A model generated the notes under the pieces. That model had not been told where the DNA came from and did no database searches. It worked only from the letters and a program-made list of their open reading frames with translations. This document shows positions 45,367 through 58,508 of a DNA stretch of 64,000 bases, piece after piece. This DNA is from Pohlia nutans (Eukaryota; Streptophyta; Bryopsida; Bryales; Mniaceae). Location: the NCBI GenBank assembly GCA_022496805.1, contig CM040107.1:7150501-7214500 (forward strand), read 5' to 3'. Numbering within the stretch: the stretch's first letter is position 1; each line of letters begins with the position of its first letter. The translations under genes and the position numbers were made by a program.

Positions 45367-48300
45367 CTCTGCCCTAAAGGTTGCTTTGTCCACCCAGTTA
45401 TCCGATGTAGTATCCTTCTCCTTGTGCATTGGATATCGATACGCACGCCTTGCGTCAATTGAAGAATTCCACCATCGCAACCAACGTGCCTTGTACTTCC
45501 CAACTGTGATGGGTGTGGCAAGTTTCTGAAGTTTCTCGATGGTCATCTCTGACGGGTCATTCTCGCTGAAGTGCCGGTCGATCTATAGACAGGATTCAAT
45601 AACATCTGTCGTTTTCTAAAATTCATTGTCGCAACCAAGACTCTGAAAATGAAGGAGGTATTCAATCATACCTCTTTCATGAAATCATCTCCGTTCATGG
45701 GATTTTCCACAGACAGATATTTATCAAAGAAGTTCCCTTGTACTGCTTTTACAAACCAATGAGTTGCCTCTTTCATTGCATCCCAAATTCCGTGTGGGGT
45801 CCTATCCTTAATACAAGTGTTACTCTGGTATTCACGAGCTGCATCCTCTGTTGCAATTGATATCTCTCTGTGCAATCGGCAAAATGAGCTTAGTGTAACA
45901 CGATCAATTGCTCTAGATACAAAAGGATGCGATATTGAAGGAGTTGCTCACCCGGTATAGGAATGTGATGAAGACCATAATCGTGAATGAGTACCAGGAC
46001 AGGTGTTTAGGCTTAACTTTCTCGCAGTATTGATACTCTTCAAGGGAGGTGAGGTCTTTGAATGCTATAAATGAGAGAACACCGAATGTGTTTTTCACAC
46101 ATAGAGTTTTTACCAACACAAAACTCCATGGTGGCCAATTCCACGAATCCGTGGAATTAGCCACTATAGAGTTTTTTGAACACAAAACTCCATTGTGGCC
46201 AATTCTACGGATCCTTTGGATTAGCCATTATAAAGTTTTTTCCAACACAAAACTCCATTGTGGCCACTCCCACAAATCCGTGGGATTAGCCACCATAGAG
46301 TATTTTTGCAACACAAAACTCCATGATGGCCAACTCCACGGATCCGTGGGATTAGCCACCATAGAGCTATTTTGCAACACAAAATTCCATGATGGCTAAT
46401 TCCACGGATCCCTGGGATTAGCCACTATAGAGTTTTTCAACCCAAAACTCCATTGTGGCCAATTCCACGGATCCTTTGGATTAGCTAGTATAGAGTTTTT
46501 TCCAACACAAAACTCCATTGTGGCCAATCCCACGGATCCGTGGGATTAGCCACCATAGAGGTTTCTCACAACACAAAACTCCATGGTGGCCAATCCCACG
46601 GATCCGTGGCATTAGCGACAATAGAGCTTTTTGCGACACAAAACTCCATGGTGGCCAATTCCACGGATCCTTTGGATTAGCCACCATAGAGTTTTTTTGC
46701 AACACAAAACTCCATGATGGCCTATTCCACGGATCCGTGGGAGTAGCCACCATAGAGCTTTTTCGCAACACAAAATTCCATGATGGCCAATTCCACGGAT
46801 CCGTGGGATTAGCTACTACAGAGTTTTTCAACCCAAAACTCCATTGTGGCCAATTCCACGGATCCTTTGGATTAGCCATTATAGAGTTTTTTCCAACACA
46901 AAACTCCATTGTGGCCACTCCCACAGATCCGTGGGATTAGCCACCATAGAGTATTTTTGCAACACAAAACTCCATGATGGCCAACTCCACGGATCCGTGG
47001 GATTAGCCACCATAGAGCTATTTTGCAACACAAAATTCCATGATGGCTAATTCCACGGATCCCTGGGATTAGCCACTATAGAGTTTTTCAACCCAAAACT
47101 CCATTGTGGCCAATTCCACGGATCCTTTGGATTAGCCAGTATAGAGTTTTTTCCAACACAAAACTCCATTGTGGCCAATTCCACAGATCTGTGAGATAAG
47201 CCACTATAGAGTGTTTTCCAACACAAAACTCCATGGTGGCCAATCCCACGGATCCGTGGCATTAGCGACAATAGAGCTTTTTGCGACACAAAACTCCATG
47301 GTGGCCAATTCCACGGATCCTTTGGATTAGCCACCATAGAGTTTTTTTGCAACACAAAACTCCATGATGGCCTATTCCACGGATCCGTGGGAGTAGCCAC
47401 CATAGAGCTTTTTCGCAACACAAAATTCCATGATGGCCAATTCCACGGATCCGTGGGATTAGCTACTACAGAGTTTTATCAACACAAAACTCCATGGTGG
47501 CCAATTCCACGAATCCGTGCGATTAGCCACTATAGAGTTTTTTCCAACACAAAACTCTATAGTGGCGAATCCCACGGATCCGTGGGATTAGCCATTATAG
47601 AGTTTTTTGCAATACAAAACTCTATGGTGGCCAATCCCACGGATCCGTGGGATTAGCTACTATAGAGTTTTTTCCAACACAAAACTCCACGGTGGCCAAT
47701 CCCACGGATTCGTGGCATTAGCGACTATAGAGTTTTTTGCGACACAAAACTCTATGGTGGCCAATCTCACGGATCCGTGGGATTAGCCATTATAGAGTTT
47801 TTTCCCACAGAAAAATCCATTGTGGCCAATCCCATGGATCCGTGGGATTAGCCACTGTAGAGTTTTTTCCAACACAAAACTCTATGATGGCCAATCCTAC
47901 GGATCCGTGGGATTGGCCACTATAGAGTTTTTTGCGACACAAAACTCCATGGTGGCCAATCCCACGGATCCGTGGGATTAGCCTGTATAGAGTTTTTTTC
48001 AACACAAAACTCCATGGTGGCCAATCCCACGGATTCGTGGCATAAGCGACTATAGAGTTTTTCGCAAGACAAAACTCCATGGTGGCCAATTCCACGGATC
48101 CGTGGGATTAGCCACTGTATATTTTTTCCTTAGACAAAACTCTATGGTGGCCAATCCCACGGATCCCTGGGATTAGCGACCATAATGTTTTTTCCATTTA
48201 ACACAAAACTCCATTGTGGCGAATCTCACGAATCTATGGGGTTAGCCACAATAGAGTTTCAGGAGTCGACACAATTGTTGTTTTTGGAGTGAGCAGCCAG

Positions 48301-48975
48301 GTGAACTCCAAGGATCTGTGAGGTTAGCTTTATTGCCATAAATTGTCAGTTTACAACTAGCTTTGGGACTCCTTCACTGTCATTCTGTTAGTGTATAGCA
48401 CTAATAGAATTTTAGTGTGCAAAAAATGAGGACTTTGAAGTGCTCAGATTATGGGTCTTTTGTCACCCAAAACCTCTTGAGATTTCTACCCTACGTTCGG
48501 AGATTTCAAATAGGATTAAACCGCTGCAATTTGGGAGTTTTAAATTACCCGTGGCGACTACAATTGAATGTGCTAATGTGAGAACTATGACAATATGCTC
48601 CGTATGTAGACTTTATCGACAAGGTGTCAATTGAAAAATTCTTTGGCTCATTTCATTTCATTGATAGATGAGTTCTGAAATGTGGACCACTTGATGAGTG
48701 TCACTTTTGGCTTTAGATTTCACAGGAAATAGAATGACGTGAATGAGTGTAGTGCCCTGATAATTGATGTAATCTAAGTGTTGAGAGTAGCTCAACGTTT
48801 CAATGAAATTTGGAGGTGTGAATACCAACAAGCTAAGCTTCTTGGTGTTCAAAAAGAAAATGATAAAATTTTCAAGCTTGCTTCTGTTGGGCCACCAAAT
48901 GCTCTGTTGTAGCTTGGCATTACATGATGCGTGGTGGATTCCACTTCGAGTTGCATTCATCTCTTCAAAATTCAT
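45367..48975 (-). pseudogene. gene C: paralogue of gene A with array-filled intron
   Basis: Minus-strand exons with good splice sites: 46064-45952 (FKDLTSLEEYQYCEKVKPKH), 45867-45672 (REISIATEDAAREYQ...GDDFMKE), 45582-45367 (TIEKLQKLA...WLRWWNSS...TFRAE). They align with gene A: TPEEYKAVKV...NWTWYS; SEIAEASTQAQ...DDFLGTV; LEKLAMLA...WLNHWNSS...VWWSQ, with matching intron positions. A probable upstream exon at 48975-48658 (WWPNRSKLENFIIFF, TTLIHVILFPVKSKAK) resembles gene B's region before the DGQH motif only weakly. The intron upstream of 46064 contains the 65-bp palindromic array. The ParB-like exon was not found and downstream exons are absent, so this is a partial, probably non-functional copy. 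The exons present have no internal stops. Confidence 0.55.
46090..48265. repeat. 65-bp palindromic satellite array, about 33 units
   Basis: The unit is about 65 bp and contains a BamHI-centred palindrome ATCCCACGGATCCGTGGGAT, flanked by inverted AAAACTC.ATGGTGGCC / GGC.ACTATAGAGTTTT arms, so each unit is a long imperfect hairpin; units are joined by TTTTCCAACAC-type linkers. About 33 copies at 64-67-bp spacing. A block of ten units (about 46220-46820) is repeated with the same unit-specific variants about 650 bp downstream (about 46870-47470), giving a higher-order repeat. It lies in an intron of gene C. Confidence 0.92.
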
Positions 48976-51900
48976 TCTGCTCGCACTGCAACCTAATTCT
49001 AATCCTATTGAAATTAGATCGTTAGATAACTGAAAAGTCTAAACTATCAACCTCTGGAACGAGTGAATCTAAATTCTATTCCAAAATCAGCAGTGAGTCT
49101 GTTTGGAGTGAAGGAGCTCTGGAGACAGTTGGCAAAGTTTGTTTGAACACTCTGAGTTAGTCTAGTCCCAAGTGAGATTGAACAATCAAATACACAAGTT
49201 AGAAAAGCAAGAATGATGGGCTATGGAACACGCTGATTCCTGTTTATACCCATCTCGGTCAGTTATCTTGACTGACAAGTCTCCATAGCAGTATAATCCG
49301 CACTCCCTGCCTGGTCTCCTTCGGGTTTAGGGTCAGGAATTGGCAGCAAGACCAACCCCACGGATCTTTGGAGTTAGCTTCAACTTTTGAATTCTGGATG
49401 AGAGTGAGGTCTAGATGGGCCTTTTATTCATCGTGTACAGCTGATCAAAGCTTTCTTATATGAATCCATTCTCTTTGCTTCTAGGGTTTACGGTTTCAGC
49501 AATGTGATACAACTGCATTATCTTTCTTACTTGAATTTCTTTGGTTGAATCCAACACAGTAATTAAGGTGACTAAGGTTTGGTTTGTTGTAGACTGTTGC
49601 AAGCATTGCTTCCACGAGGCAAAAGCACATAGAGACCAGGGCGTCTCTATGTGCTTTTGGGGATTGGAGACTTGGTTATTTTTGTAAGTTTCTCTCCACG
49701 CCTCTCTAGGTATTTTGGTAAGTTTTTGGCTCTAGTTGATATGTTGAAGCTAATGTTTAAGATTTTTCTATGCGCGAATGGTTTGCGTACGTTCTTTAGC
49801 CGACTTTGATTTCTCTCGGCAAATTTTTACAGCCGGAATTGCTGATTTAGGAGCCTGGAGAGCTCATGTTTGTTATTACGGAGTTTAGGAGTTCATTTCA
49901 TTCTTTGTGTGCCTATATAGTGTAGTGGATGTTCCTGAATGTAATTTGACCTGCCATTTGCCTACGTATCCGATGATTCCAGTAGATATAGGAGCACGAT
50001 TAATTTTGAAGCAGAAGTTTGTGCATTACATATAATGTATTATTGTGCACTCTCTAAAACCCATCAATTCAGTGTCGAAAAAAATTTATGCCCTGTCATG
50101 CTGTCATGTGAGGTGTCATGTTTTAGAGTGCTTGTATCCACAAATGAAACTCAAGGGCTCTTACTCAACCTCAAAGACAAAATATCACTCCGTTAGAAGT
50201 GATAGTATACTCTAGAAAAGGAATCTCCTTATTCCTAACTTACGGCCAAAGAAATTGAGAGAGAATACAGTCATTTTTATACGGACAGTCCGAAAAAGGA
50301 AAAAAGGTGTGTTGAAATACCTTCCTGATGTAGTAGTAGAATATGACGAGAGGATGCAAAAATATAATAACAACCCCAAATTATAAATTTTTTAAACATT
50401 TGCGCTCCGGTGAGTTTTGAGATTGTCCGCACTGTATTGGTTGAAAATCTGACTAGAAAGCCCAGAATACATACTTGGCACAAAAATATTGTATCAAGAG
50501 TGGGCACCGACGCTAACCCCTCAGATCTGTGGAGTCAGCTTCAATGCCATAAATAGTCAATGTATAGCTTTTGGACTCCCACACTATGATTCTGATGTAG
50601 TTCTCTAAACTCCGCAATCTAATTAAACTGATCTAATTCATGGAAGCCATGCAAAGCGTTACGTTACCCTTGCGTTATCGATTACCTGGCGTTATGCGAA
50701 GGATTTGTAGGGTTTACCCAGCGTTGTAATGAACTTGAATTTACATCTCTTGTTTCTCAAAAACAAAACTGTGCTGGTGTTTTAAGACCACAATAGAACG
50801 ATGACTTAGCTTTCCAATAAGGCTTTTCTTAGACAGTTGTTTCTAACAGGAGAGCCCTCAATACGGTTCAGGCACAGAAATGTAGTATGGGGAGCCGGCA
50901 CCGAGGCCAACCCCACGGATCCGTGGAGTTAGCTTAATGCCATATATAGTCAGTTGTAGTGTTCAGAGATTCTTCTCAAGCGCGGTCAAATCCCTCATGA
51001 GAGGGAGCTGCAGTGTCGCCAGCCGCCCATCCAATATCAGACCGGCGTGGCTCTACATACCACTCACCAGATACGTACCACTTCATCAGTGCATGCATGC
51101 GCAGTTGAAGCTTATATTCAACTTACAATCGGAATAATCCTGATATTTTACAGATTTTGTCAGTGTACAGCTAGCTTTGAGTAATGGATCTCAATGTGCT
51201 ATCCTCCTCGTGCCATTTGAGGGGGCTAAGAACCAGTGGTCTTTTTACTTAGTTTGTTTCGTTGTTTCTACGGCCTTGTTGTCAAGGCACTATATCATGA
51301 TTATTTTTCAGAATCCAAGTTTTTAGAGACTTTGTCACCGCACTCAAATTCTACAATTCAGGTGCTCTGAAACACGCACTTGTGCTTACACGAATTCCCC
51401 GGATAACTCTTTGTCATCAAGCCATGCTAGTGTAATTATGTTGCGAATCGCCTAGTGATGAACCTGTGAAAACAACAATGTGATTAGTTCATAACGTAAC
51501 TCACGGGTGCATTAATTGCCTCGTTGTTATTGAGTAAGTTCAAGGAACAACGAAAACGTTCATGTTGTTGTTTGAAAACAACGAATGATGCAAAGAACAT
51601 GTATTGGCAGGTTAACCAAGTTTGAATGGTGAATTAATACAATGCTAGATGTGGACTCAAGAAGGGGTGCTTTCTAGTCCAACTTCAGCTTCTCTTTCAG
51701 CTCAGTAGGTTGGAGCGTGGTAAATTTTGAGTTTGTACTACTATCTTTAGCTTCGTGTTGGGCAACTGCATTACTCTGCTCTCTTCTCTCGGCTCTCCGC
51801 TCTACGCTCACACTACTAAGTTTCCCCTCCCAATGGCATACTTTTCTACAAGAAAAAATAGTAGGGATGAGCTCAGTTCATAATTGAAGGTGATTTGTGT

Positions 51901-52740
51901 TTTGCATAAGACGTGATGTGATGGTGTCTGGAATGTGCATTGTAGTTTGAGCATTTAATTGGGTTTTCGTGTGTTCGTGGTTGAGATGCGTGCCCTCATA
52001 GTATTGTAGGAGTCTACAACATTTACATTTCACACTTGAAGTTGGAATATTAGCTGCTTTAATTTCCCGACGATTTAATATTGTTGGCTTGGCTGAAGTC
52101 GATCGGCTACAATTAAAGTGTGAGAGTGAAATATATATGGTTTTTGAAGATATATCTTGAGGTTCTTCATGGCTTAGTAACAATTGGTGTTGTTAATTCA
52201 GAGGAAATGTAAACTTTTCTTTTACATGTACGTTTATCGTTTCTAGTTCTTGAACTCTTTTTCAAACTACATTTTTCGTGAATCTAAACAAGTAGTTGGT
52301 ACAGTGGTAGTGTTATGGATTGAATGCAAGTGAAGTGATCTGTTTGTTTGACGGTACCAAGCTGTTAGGTCCTCTGTTGGTTTTATTGAAATTCACACCA
52401 AAGTCATAGCATTCTCAGTTACTCACAGCTGTTGGTGGCACATGTCAGCGTCTAAGACCTAGAGAAGATCCCATACGGCTAGGATCTTGCTCGGGGATAA
52501 AGAAATCTACTTACAAGATACAATGGCGTAAAATATTGCATGAGCTTTCTAGCCTACTTCAATCTAGATACATGTCCATATTTGATTGCCTATGAAGAGT
52601 ATACTTAACAAGATTCTATCCTCTTTCTACAATTGGTTTGTAGTTGTGATATCATGTAACTCTGTGTTCATCTTCGAATGTTGTGACTTGACTTAGGTGA
52701 GAACGTCCATGTGTATCTTTTTTGCCAGAATGTTGCTTAA
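48976..52740. other. mostly non-coding; degenerate copies of the satellite core
   Basis: No convincing gene. Diverged core units occur at about 48311, 49355, 50515 and 50910 (for example CCAACCCCACGGATCCGTGGAGTTAG, split here as CCAACCCCACGG and ATCCGTGGAGTTAG). Three of the four (48311, 50515, 50910) are followed by a conserved tail TT.ATGCCATA.ATAGTCA.T. The rest is AT-rich with a short inverted GAGACCAGGGCGTCTCTATGTGC stretch near 49630. Confidence 0.5.
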
Positions 52741-52742
52741 GC

Positions 52743-54198
52743 ATTTCCCTAGTCAACAAGCTTTTTGAGCCATGGGGCTTGAGGCAGGTGGAGCTTGTTG
52801 AGGCAGTGGGGGATCTCCTGCATGAGAAAGACCTGAAAACCACAAAGGCAGTTGCTGAGGTATTTGAGACCTCATTTTTCCATCTTTTGAGGTGCCAATG
52901 ACACAAAATTTTACTATCATTGACAGTGATGATTCGAGCTCGCAGATCAAGTGATATTGCAGGACTGTCTGAAGATTTCACATGCCTTCAATATTTGTAA
53001 GCAGTCCATCTAGCTTGACTTTTACATGTAACTGTGGCCCTTCCTGTCTTCTGAACATTTCATTGTACGTGTCAATTGCTGCAACTCATATGGTAAGGGT
53101 CTCATATGCAATGTGGACAGAAAATGTAGAATCAGAATTATGATTGATTACCTAATAATTATGTGGAAAATTCGATGCCTTCCTGCTCCACTTTAGCGGT
53201 GCCAAAAAGAGTTCTTTATATTCTGCTATGCATTCATTTTGGCTATGGCCTATGTGGCTTAAATGAGGTTGTGTGCAGGGTCAAGTTCTTCATGTGCTGC
53301 ACACAAGAAGAACAGGAGGGTCATACCGGGGGGATAGCCCGGAGGCCAATGTCAGATTATCCCCCCCCCAAAACTTTCTAAACAAGTAGGTCGAGGGAGG
53401 GGGGGTGGGGGGAAACCTAACATTGGTCTCCTGGGTTTCCCCCCCATTACGGCTATCCCGTTCTTCCTGTTGCAGAGGACGGGTTTCTTTCAACATCGAA
53501 GGAAACAATAACTATAAATGTCGCACAAGTGGCTTTTGCAGCTGCAAATTGAAGGGCTAGAAGCTATTTGCATCAAATGGGCATTCTTGGTTGCCGTCAA
53601 CTTGCAAGTGAATAATCAATGGCGATGCCTTTTGTGGTCGATTCCGGGTGCTCCAAGCAGGTACAGCAAGAATGCATTATCTCATTTCTGCAAAGGAATC
53701 ATATTGGCGATTAGTAAATAGAAACTTGAGAATTAGAAATCAGTCGTTGGCGATACATAATTTTCAAAGACAAAAATACATAGCTTTGGTAGCAGCAGAT
53801 GTCTTTTATTTATCTTTCCGGATGGAAATGCATTATTTTTTGAAGAGAGGACCTTGTGTAGATCTTCAAGGTTTCTCTTCAAAACATGACAACTCAGACA
53901 GTCGGAAATGCAGAGCAAGTGTCAGAGGCTCTTCGCAACGTTAGTGAGTTCAGTCACTGCTTTCAATGTATCACGTCAAATAGAATGAAATGCTTTAATC
54001 TCCTGAATATATTATTTGGTGATTTACGCTTTTGGCAGGATTTCTGAAACTGTTGCAGAGGCTCCTAAACAGAACTACACTCGGAACAGCACCAAGGCTC
54101 AGTGCACGAATGCTACCATAAAATTTACTGAAGGAGCACTCCCAGCTGAGGAGGTTATCAACCTTGCGTCCATCGACTTGCTCGTCCTACCCATGTAG
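52743..54198 (+). CDS. possible small multi-exon gene, unknown
   Basis: Plus-strand open stretches bounded by acceptor-like AG sites: 52743-52880 (LVNKLFEPWGLRQVELVEAV, DLLHEKDLKTTKAVAEVFE); about 53475-53552 (EDGFLSTSKETITINVAQVA, ends in TGA); about 53898-53945 (TVGNAEQVSEALRNVS); about 54040-54198 (ISETVAEAPKQNYTRN ... LLVLPM, stop TAG). The composition is coding-like and the pieces are in one direction, but donors are weak and I recognise no family. Between them at 53313-53450 lies a G/C-run-rich imperfect hairpin (GGCCAATGTCAG versus CTAACATTGGTC). Treat as tentative. Confidence 0.25.
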
Positions 54199-57170
54199 AA
54201 GCTCATATATTGATTTGGCACTGTTTATTCGACGATAGATAACCGAATTCTTTAACAAAGAATGATGTTCACTGAACTGTACAAAGCGTGGTAGTAGATT
54301 GGCCAGTTCAATGTGTATGAGAAAAATACAGCACCATAATCGGTGGTATGTCACTACAGTCCAACATAATGTGAACCTTGGACATTGAAAGTATGTATGT
54401 CAGCATCAGAAAGCGTGGTAGTAGATTGGCCATGTAGTCTACAATGACGTGTTTAAGGAACACATAGCTGTCAGTGTAGTCTGTCGAGGTGCTGTAAGAA
54501 GGAAGACTGCTCATTAGCAGCAAAGTGTGGAACTGAATTCAAAACGAAGTTTTTTAACAAATTAAGTGTAAGTACATGTAAAGTATGTGGTATACACTGT
54601 GGAGGGAAACAACCACAAAGTAGATGCACAAGATGAATGACTACAGCCCCTGAAATTTATATTAAGTGTGCATGTGCTGTCAAGGCTATCCTGCAACCCC
54701 AGTGCACATAAAATAAACCACTTAATCAGTTGGAATGTATGCAAATGATATTATGACTGACATGAACACACGTATTTGTGGAAAAGTAGCATAACAAAGA
54801 AGTTGTAACATTGTATTTGCTGTAGTGAAGCTATATTCCATGACAGTGAAATGATTGCATGACTGTGAGAAACTACATTGTGCAGGTCAAGGAGATTATG
54901 TAATTCTAGTAATGTTGAGAATTGTTGCGGTGAACCACGTAAAGTATGAAGAATCAAAGTATAGAAGAGTACATGTAGAATCAAACGATATATTTGACAT
55001 GTAACGATAGGAGTAGGACATACTTATGCATGCGTAAATATCACATGCTACCCATAAACTTGAAAACACTGTAGCAATAGAACTCAGTAATGCAGGCGTT
55101 GGTGGACTGTGGGATAAAAATCAGGAATCCAACATAATTTCCCAGTATAAATCCTACATCAATAGTGAGATATGATTGAGCAACGGAATATACTAGACAA
55201 GAGAAAGTGGTGTATGTGACAATTTGAAGGAATGGCTTCATCTCCATGCCACCTAGTACTACAGTAGAGTACATTTGGGCGGGTAGTAAATAATAATAAA
55301 ACCCTTGCAGTGAATTCAATAATGCCTAAATAGTAATATAGTGTGCCGTGCCTACAACCAATCCATATAGATCCAAAATGCTGCTAATATTAGCTAGGAC
55401 AGTAAATGCAGTTACTACAAATTATTACTGTTGTGTAATTCTAACTAATGGGCCGGATAAAACATAATCTTAGAATTCATCCACACCAGTAAATAAATCA
55501 ACCGCATGGTTACTTTGTATAAGTGCCAATATATGCCCCGTCACAATACACATAAGCATCGTCAGATGACGTGGCAGGTGTAAAGGGGTTTCCACAAGAC
55601 CATGTATTGTCCAAATCAACACCAATCGATCAACAAACCTCTGTTGAACGATGTCCAAGTCCACGGGTCCAAATCAACAAGCAGGATCAATGCATTCGTG
55701 TTGAATTTCTGTTAAGCTGGACACAGATTTTCTACTAGTGCTAGTTTACTATTTGGAAGCATACCGTGCACTTATAACTAAAATTTACAACGATGGGTAC
55801 ATTTGGGATACATATAAACTGGTCTACAATCATGGTACGAGTTCAAAATATCAGTCCTCTTATACAGTAATCAGGCACAACCTCACAGATGAAAATTTAT
55901 CACTACAGAGCTCGATCATCTGCATCTCCAAAAATAGTGAATAACACTCATGCAGTCTCCTATTCAATGAGATCAATAACACAACAAATTGGTGCGTCCC
56001 AACTGCTCATGTGAGGGATGACACTTTGTCCTCGTAGCTGCTAGTGCTTGCTTTGAAAGCTCCGGTGCTGCTATACTTCGTCCAAGTTTACTTGGAACGT
56101 TCCAGAGCCAACATTGGCCATGTCGATGACGATTTGGTTGTGAGGGTCACGGAAATGTGCAATGACTCCAGCAATACATGACACCAAACATGTCCAGAGC
56201 TAGCTGATTCTGGTTTGGGATTCCTTCTTGTACAACTGCTACTAAAGTGCTAATCGTGCCCATATTTAATCCAATTCGAGCGTCACTAGTTAGGGGTTTA
56301 GGGTGGGTTCTAACACGCTACGGTCACAGTTTTACAACACTTAGTTTGTCTCATTAATAAGTTAATGAGTCCAAATTCAAGTATAATTAATCGCAATCAA
56401 CTACTGAATGTCTTTGTCATATTAAAAAATTTCTCATGTACTGGTAGTCAAACCCACGAATAAGAGTTGCTCAAGCATCTACATCAACAAAGGGCATGCA
56501 TAAAGCCACAGGAGTCCATACTAGCTCTTGCAACAACACCTCTCGGTGTTGTTTTTTTCACCCCAACTTCTTGCCACTTCGTAGCTTGCGGGGTTTTTTT
56601 GGGCGATAAGGTCGGAAGGCCATATTTGCTAAATTGGGACTATTCCAGAGACTTGGGACCTTTTCAACCCCTCGTAGTTTCCATATCCAGTACTATGAAT
56701 TTTGATAACTTGGAGAATTTTCCACTACGATGTCGCTAACTACAATTGCACGTGAACTTTTGTCAGGAAGCTTGGATCCCTTAATTGTCCCCCAAGATAA
56801 CAACCACACATTTCAATTACTTCCGGATTATTTGTCAAGTGGGCAAAATCCAACAATCCTCCTAAGTATGTTCGAACAGCTGAATGATATCTTTGGTCGC
56901 TCTCTTTCATCGTGCACCTTCATTGAATGATTTATACTCTATTCGTACTATGTTTAGTAACACTCCAACCAAACGCACGACAATCTTTGATTGCAATATG
57001 TAACGACGTTCATGGTCACCTTCGTTGTGGTCACTGGTGCCCACTTGACAAAAAGGCATTTTAGTTCAGGACTAGTCGTTACTTTCTAGAAAAGACATTT
57101 TAGTCACTTAAGTGGCTACTGATACTAGTAAAACGACATTAGTTAGAACTAGTGTGGGTATAAATTGGTG
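54199..57170. other. AT-rich intergenic region
   Basis: No supported gene. A short direct repeat AGCGTGGTAGTAGATTGGCC occurs at about 54286 and 54411. Two small ORFs at 56467-56739 and 56730-56930 overlap in different frames and are probably chance. Confidence 0.4.
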
Positions 57171-57177
57171 TTTGTTT

Positions 57178-57275
57178 TGTTGGCGGTCGCCAAGTCATGG
57201 TTCTAAGGTTGGTTAGAGAAGGACGTTTGTATTGCAATTGTACGGTCCGGGTTCGATTCGCGTTGGGTCCGTTTG
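57178..57275 (+). other. tRNA-like / SINE-head-like segment
   Basis: Contains GGGTTCGATTCG (57249-57260), close to the Pol III B-box consensus GGTTCGANNCC, about 50 bp after GTCGCCAAGTCATGG, which only loosely resembles an A box. No cloverleaf closes convincingly, so it is not a functional tRNA. It could be a tRNA-derived SINE head. Weak evidence. Confidence 0.22.
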
Positions 57276-58508
57276 AGCGTTTGTTGTAATATACGTGACT
57301 TGGTGCTGCTAATGATTTTATCATAGGCAGGAAAGTTTGTACCAACCAACCGGCCTCGTCCGATCTACTTGAGACAATTGTTCACGTTGAGCTACACAAA
57401 AATACAAGAGGAATCAGTAGTGGTCTTTACCATTACCCTCCTTTTCTTTGATAGTTCTGTTTTATTTACTAATCTATTGGTAATGGTTGGTTACTTTCTA
57501 ATTATTTTTAGGGAAAAATAATTGATCCGGCATGTTGTATAACGATGATGTTTTTTTTCTTTGAATGTGTGCTTAATGGTGATTTCTCGAAGTTTAAATT
57601 TTGTTTCGAGTTTCATTGAGGGAGTATGGGTTATACCTCTGGCTCTTGCCGTAATGTCTATTTGTGGATCCGCTTTCCGTTCGTTTCACTTCATATACAA
57701 TCATTCTATATACCACCTTCCGTTCTTATTCACCTCTATCTTATATTGGCCATTCATAAATTATTCAAGACTATTCTGTTTTAAAATCCAGCATTTAAAG
57801 GTGATTTTAGGGAGTGTAATATGTTTCTCACATGGTCACCCCATTCCCACAACCACACCAAGTATTAATAATTCTCAACAACACCATGCAAACTCGGGGA
57901 AGTCACTCTTTGTATCCTTTGAGTATCATGTGTGAACAAAGGGTATTTAAAAGTACCCAAAGAATTATTATTATACATACTATACATCCTCTTCATGTGT
58001 ACATGATAATCCAACTACCGTGGCATGAAGTAATGATTAATAGGTTAAGATTACATTTCAGCGCATGACAATGTTCACGGCAAATGGACCATGACATATA
58101 ATTGCCAATGAATCATATAATGTGTTAATAGTTTGAATTGTTTGGGTAACAATTACTCTTCACCCAATCTCCTACACGAATACAAATTTTATACTTCTAC
58201 AGGGTGGTGCTTTTGTGATAAACAATTACCAAGAATTGAAAAGTATGTCTTCAGTTTCTAGAATAATTGTCTGCCAATTGCTATTTTCATTTTTTTCCCT
58301 ATATTCTTTAGGTCGCTTCAATCCCCTACTCGACTTTGCATGCACAATTCATTTGTCATCGCATGAACTCATGATGATGACTCAGTGTCAGGTACACACC
58401 TATTCAGCTTTTGCCGTCTATGCAACTTGCCATCGGCTGAAATTGGAAGAACACGCTGCAAATTGCATAAAATTTGATCCATGTCAAGTTCCTACAACAC
58501 ATTACAGT
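57276..58508. other. AT-rich intergenic region
   Basis: Short hydrophobic ORFs only; no recognisable gene, repeat or RNA. Ends at the left boundary of element E3. Confidence 0.4.

Noticed and set aside
46049..48095. Repeated ORFs of the type PWNWPPWSFV / GSVGLATIEFF in the 65-bp array
   Set aside because: Translations of the satellite; unit lengths of 64-67 bp keep shifting the frame.
53313..53450. G/C-run hairpin as a microRNA precursor
   Set aside because: Arms are imperfect and depend on homopolymer runs; looks like a small decayed inverted-repeat element or an intron part.
57178..57275. Functional tRNA gene
   Set aside because: B-box-like sequence is present but no cloverleaf or convincing A box closes; kept only as a weak tRNA-like segment.
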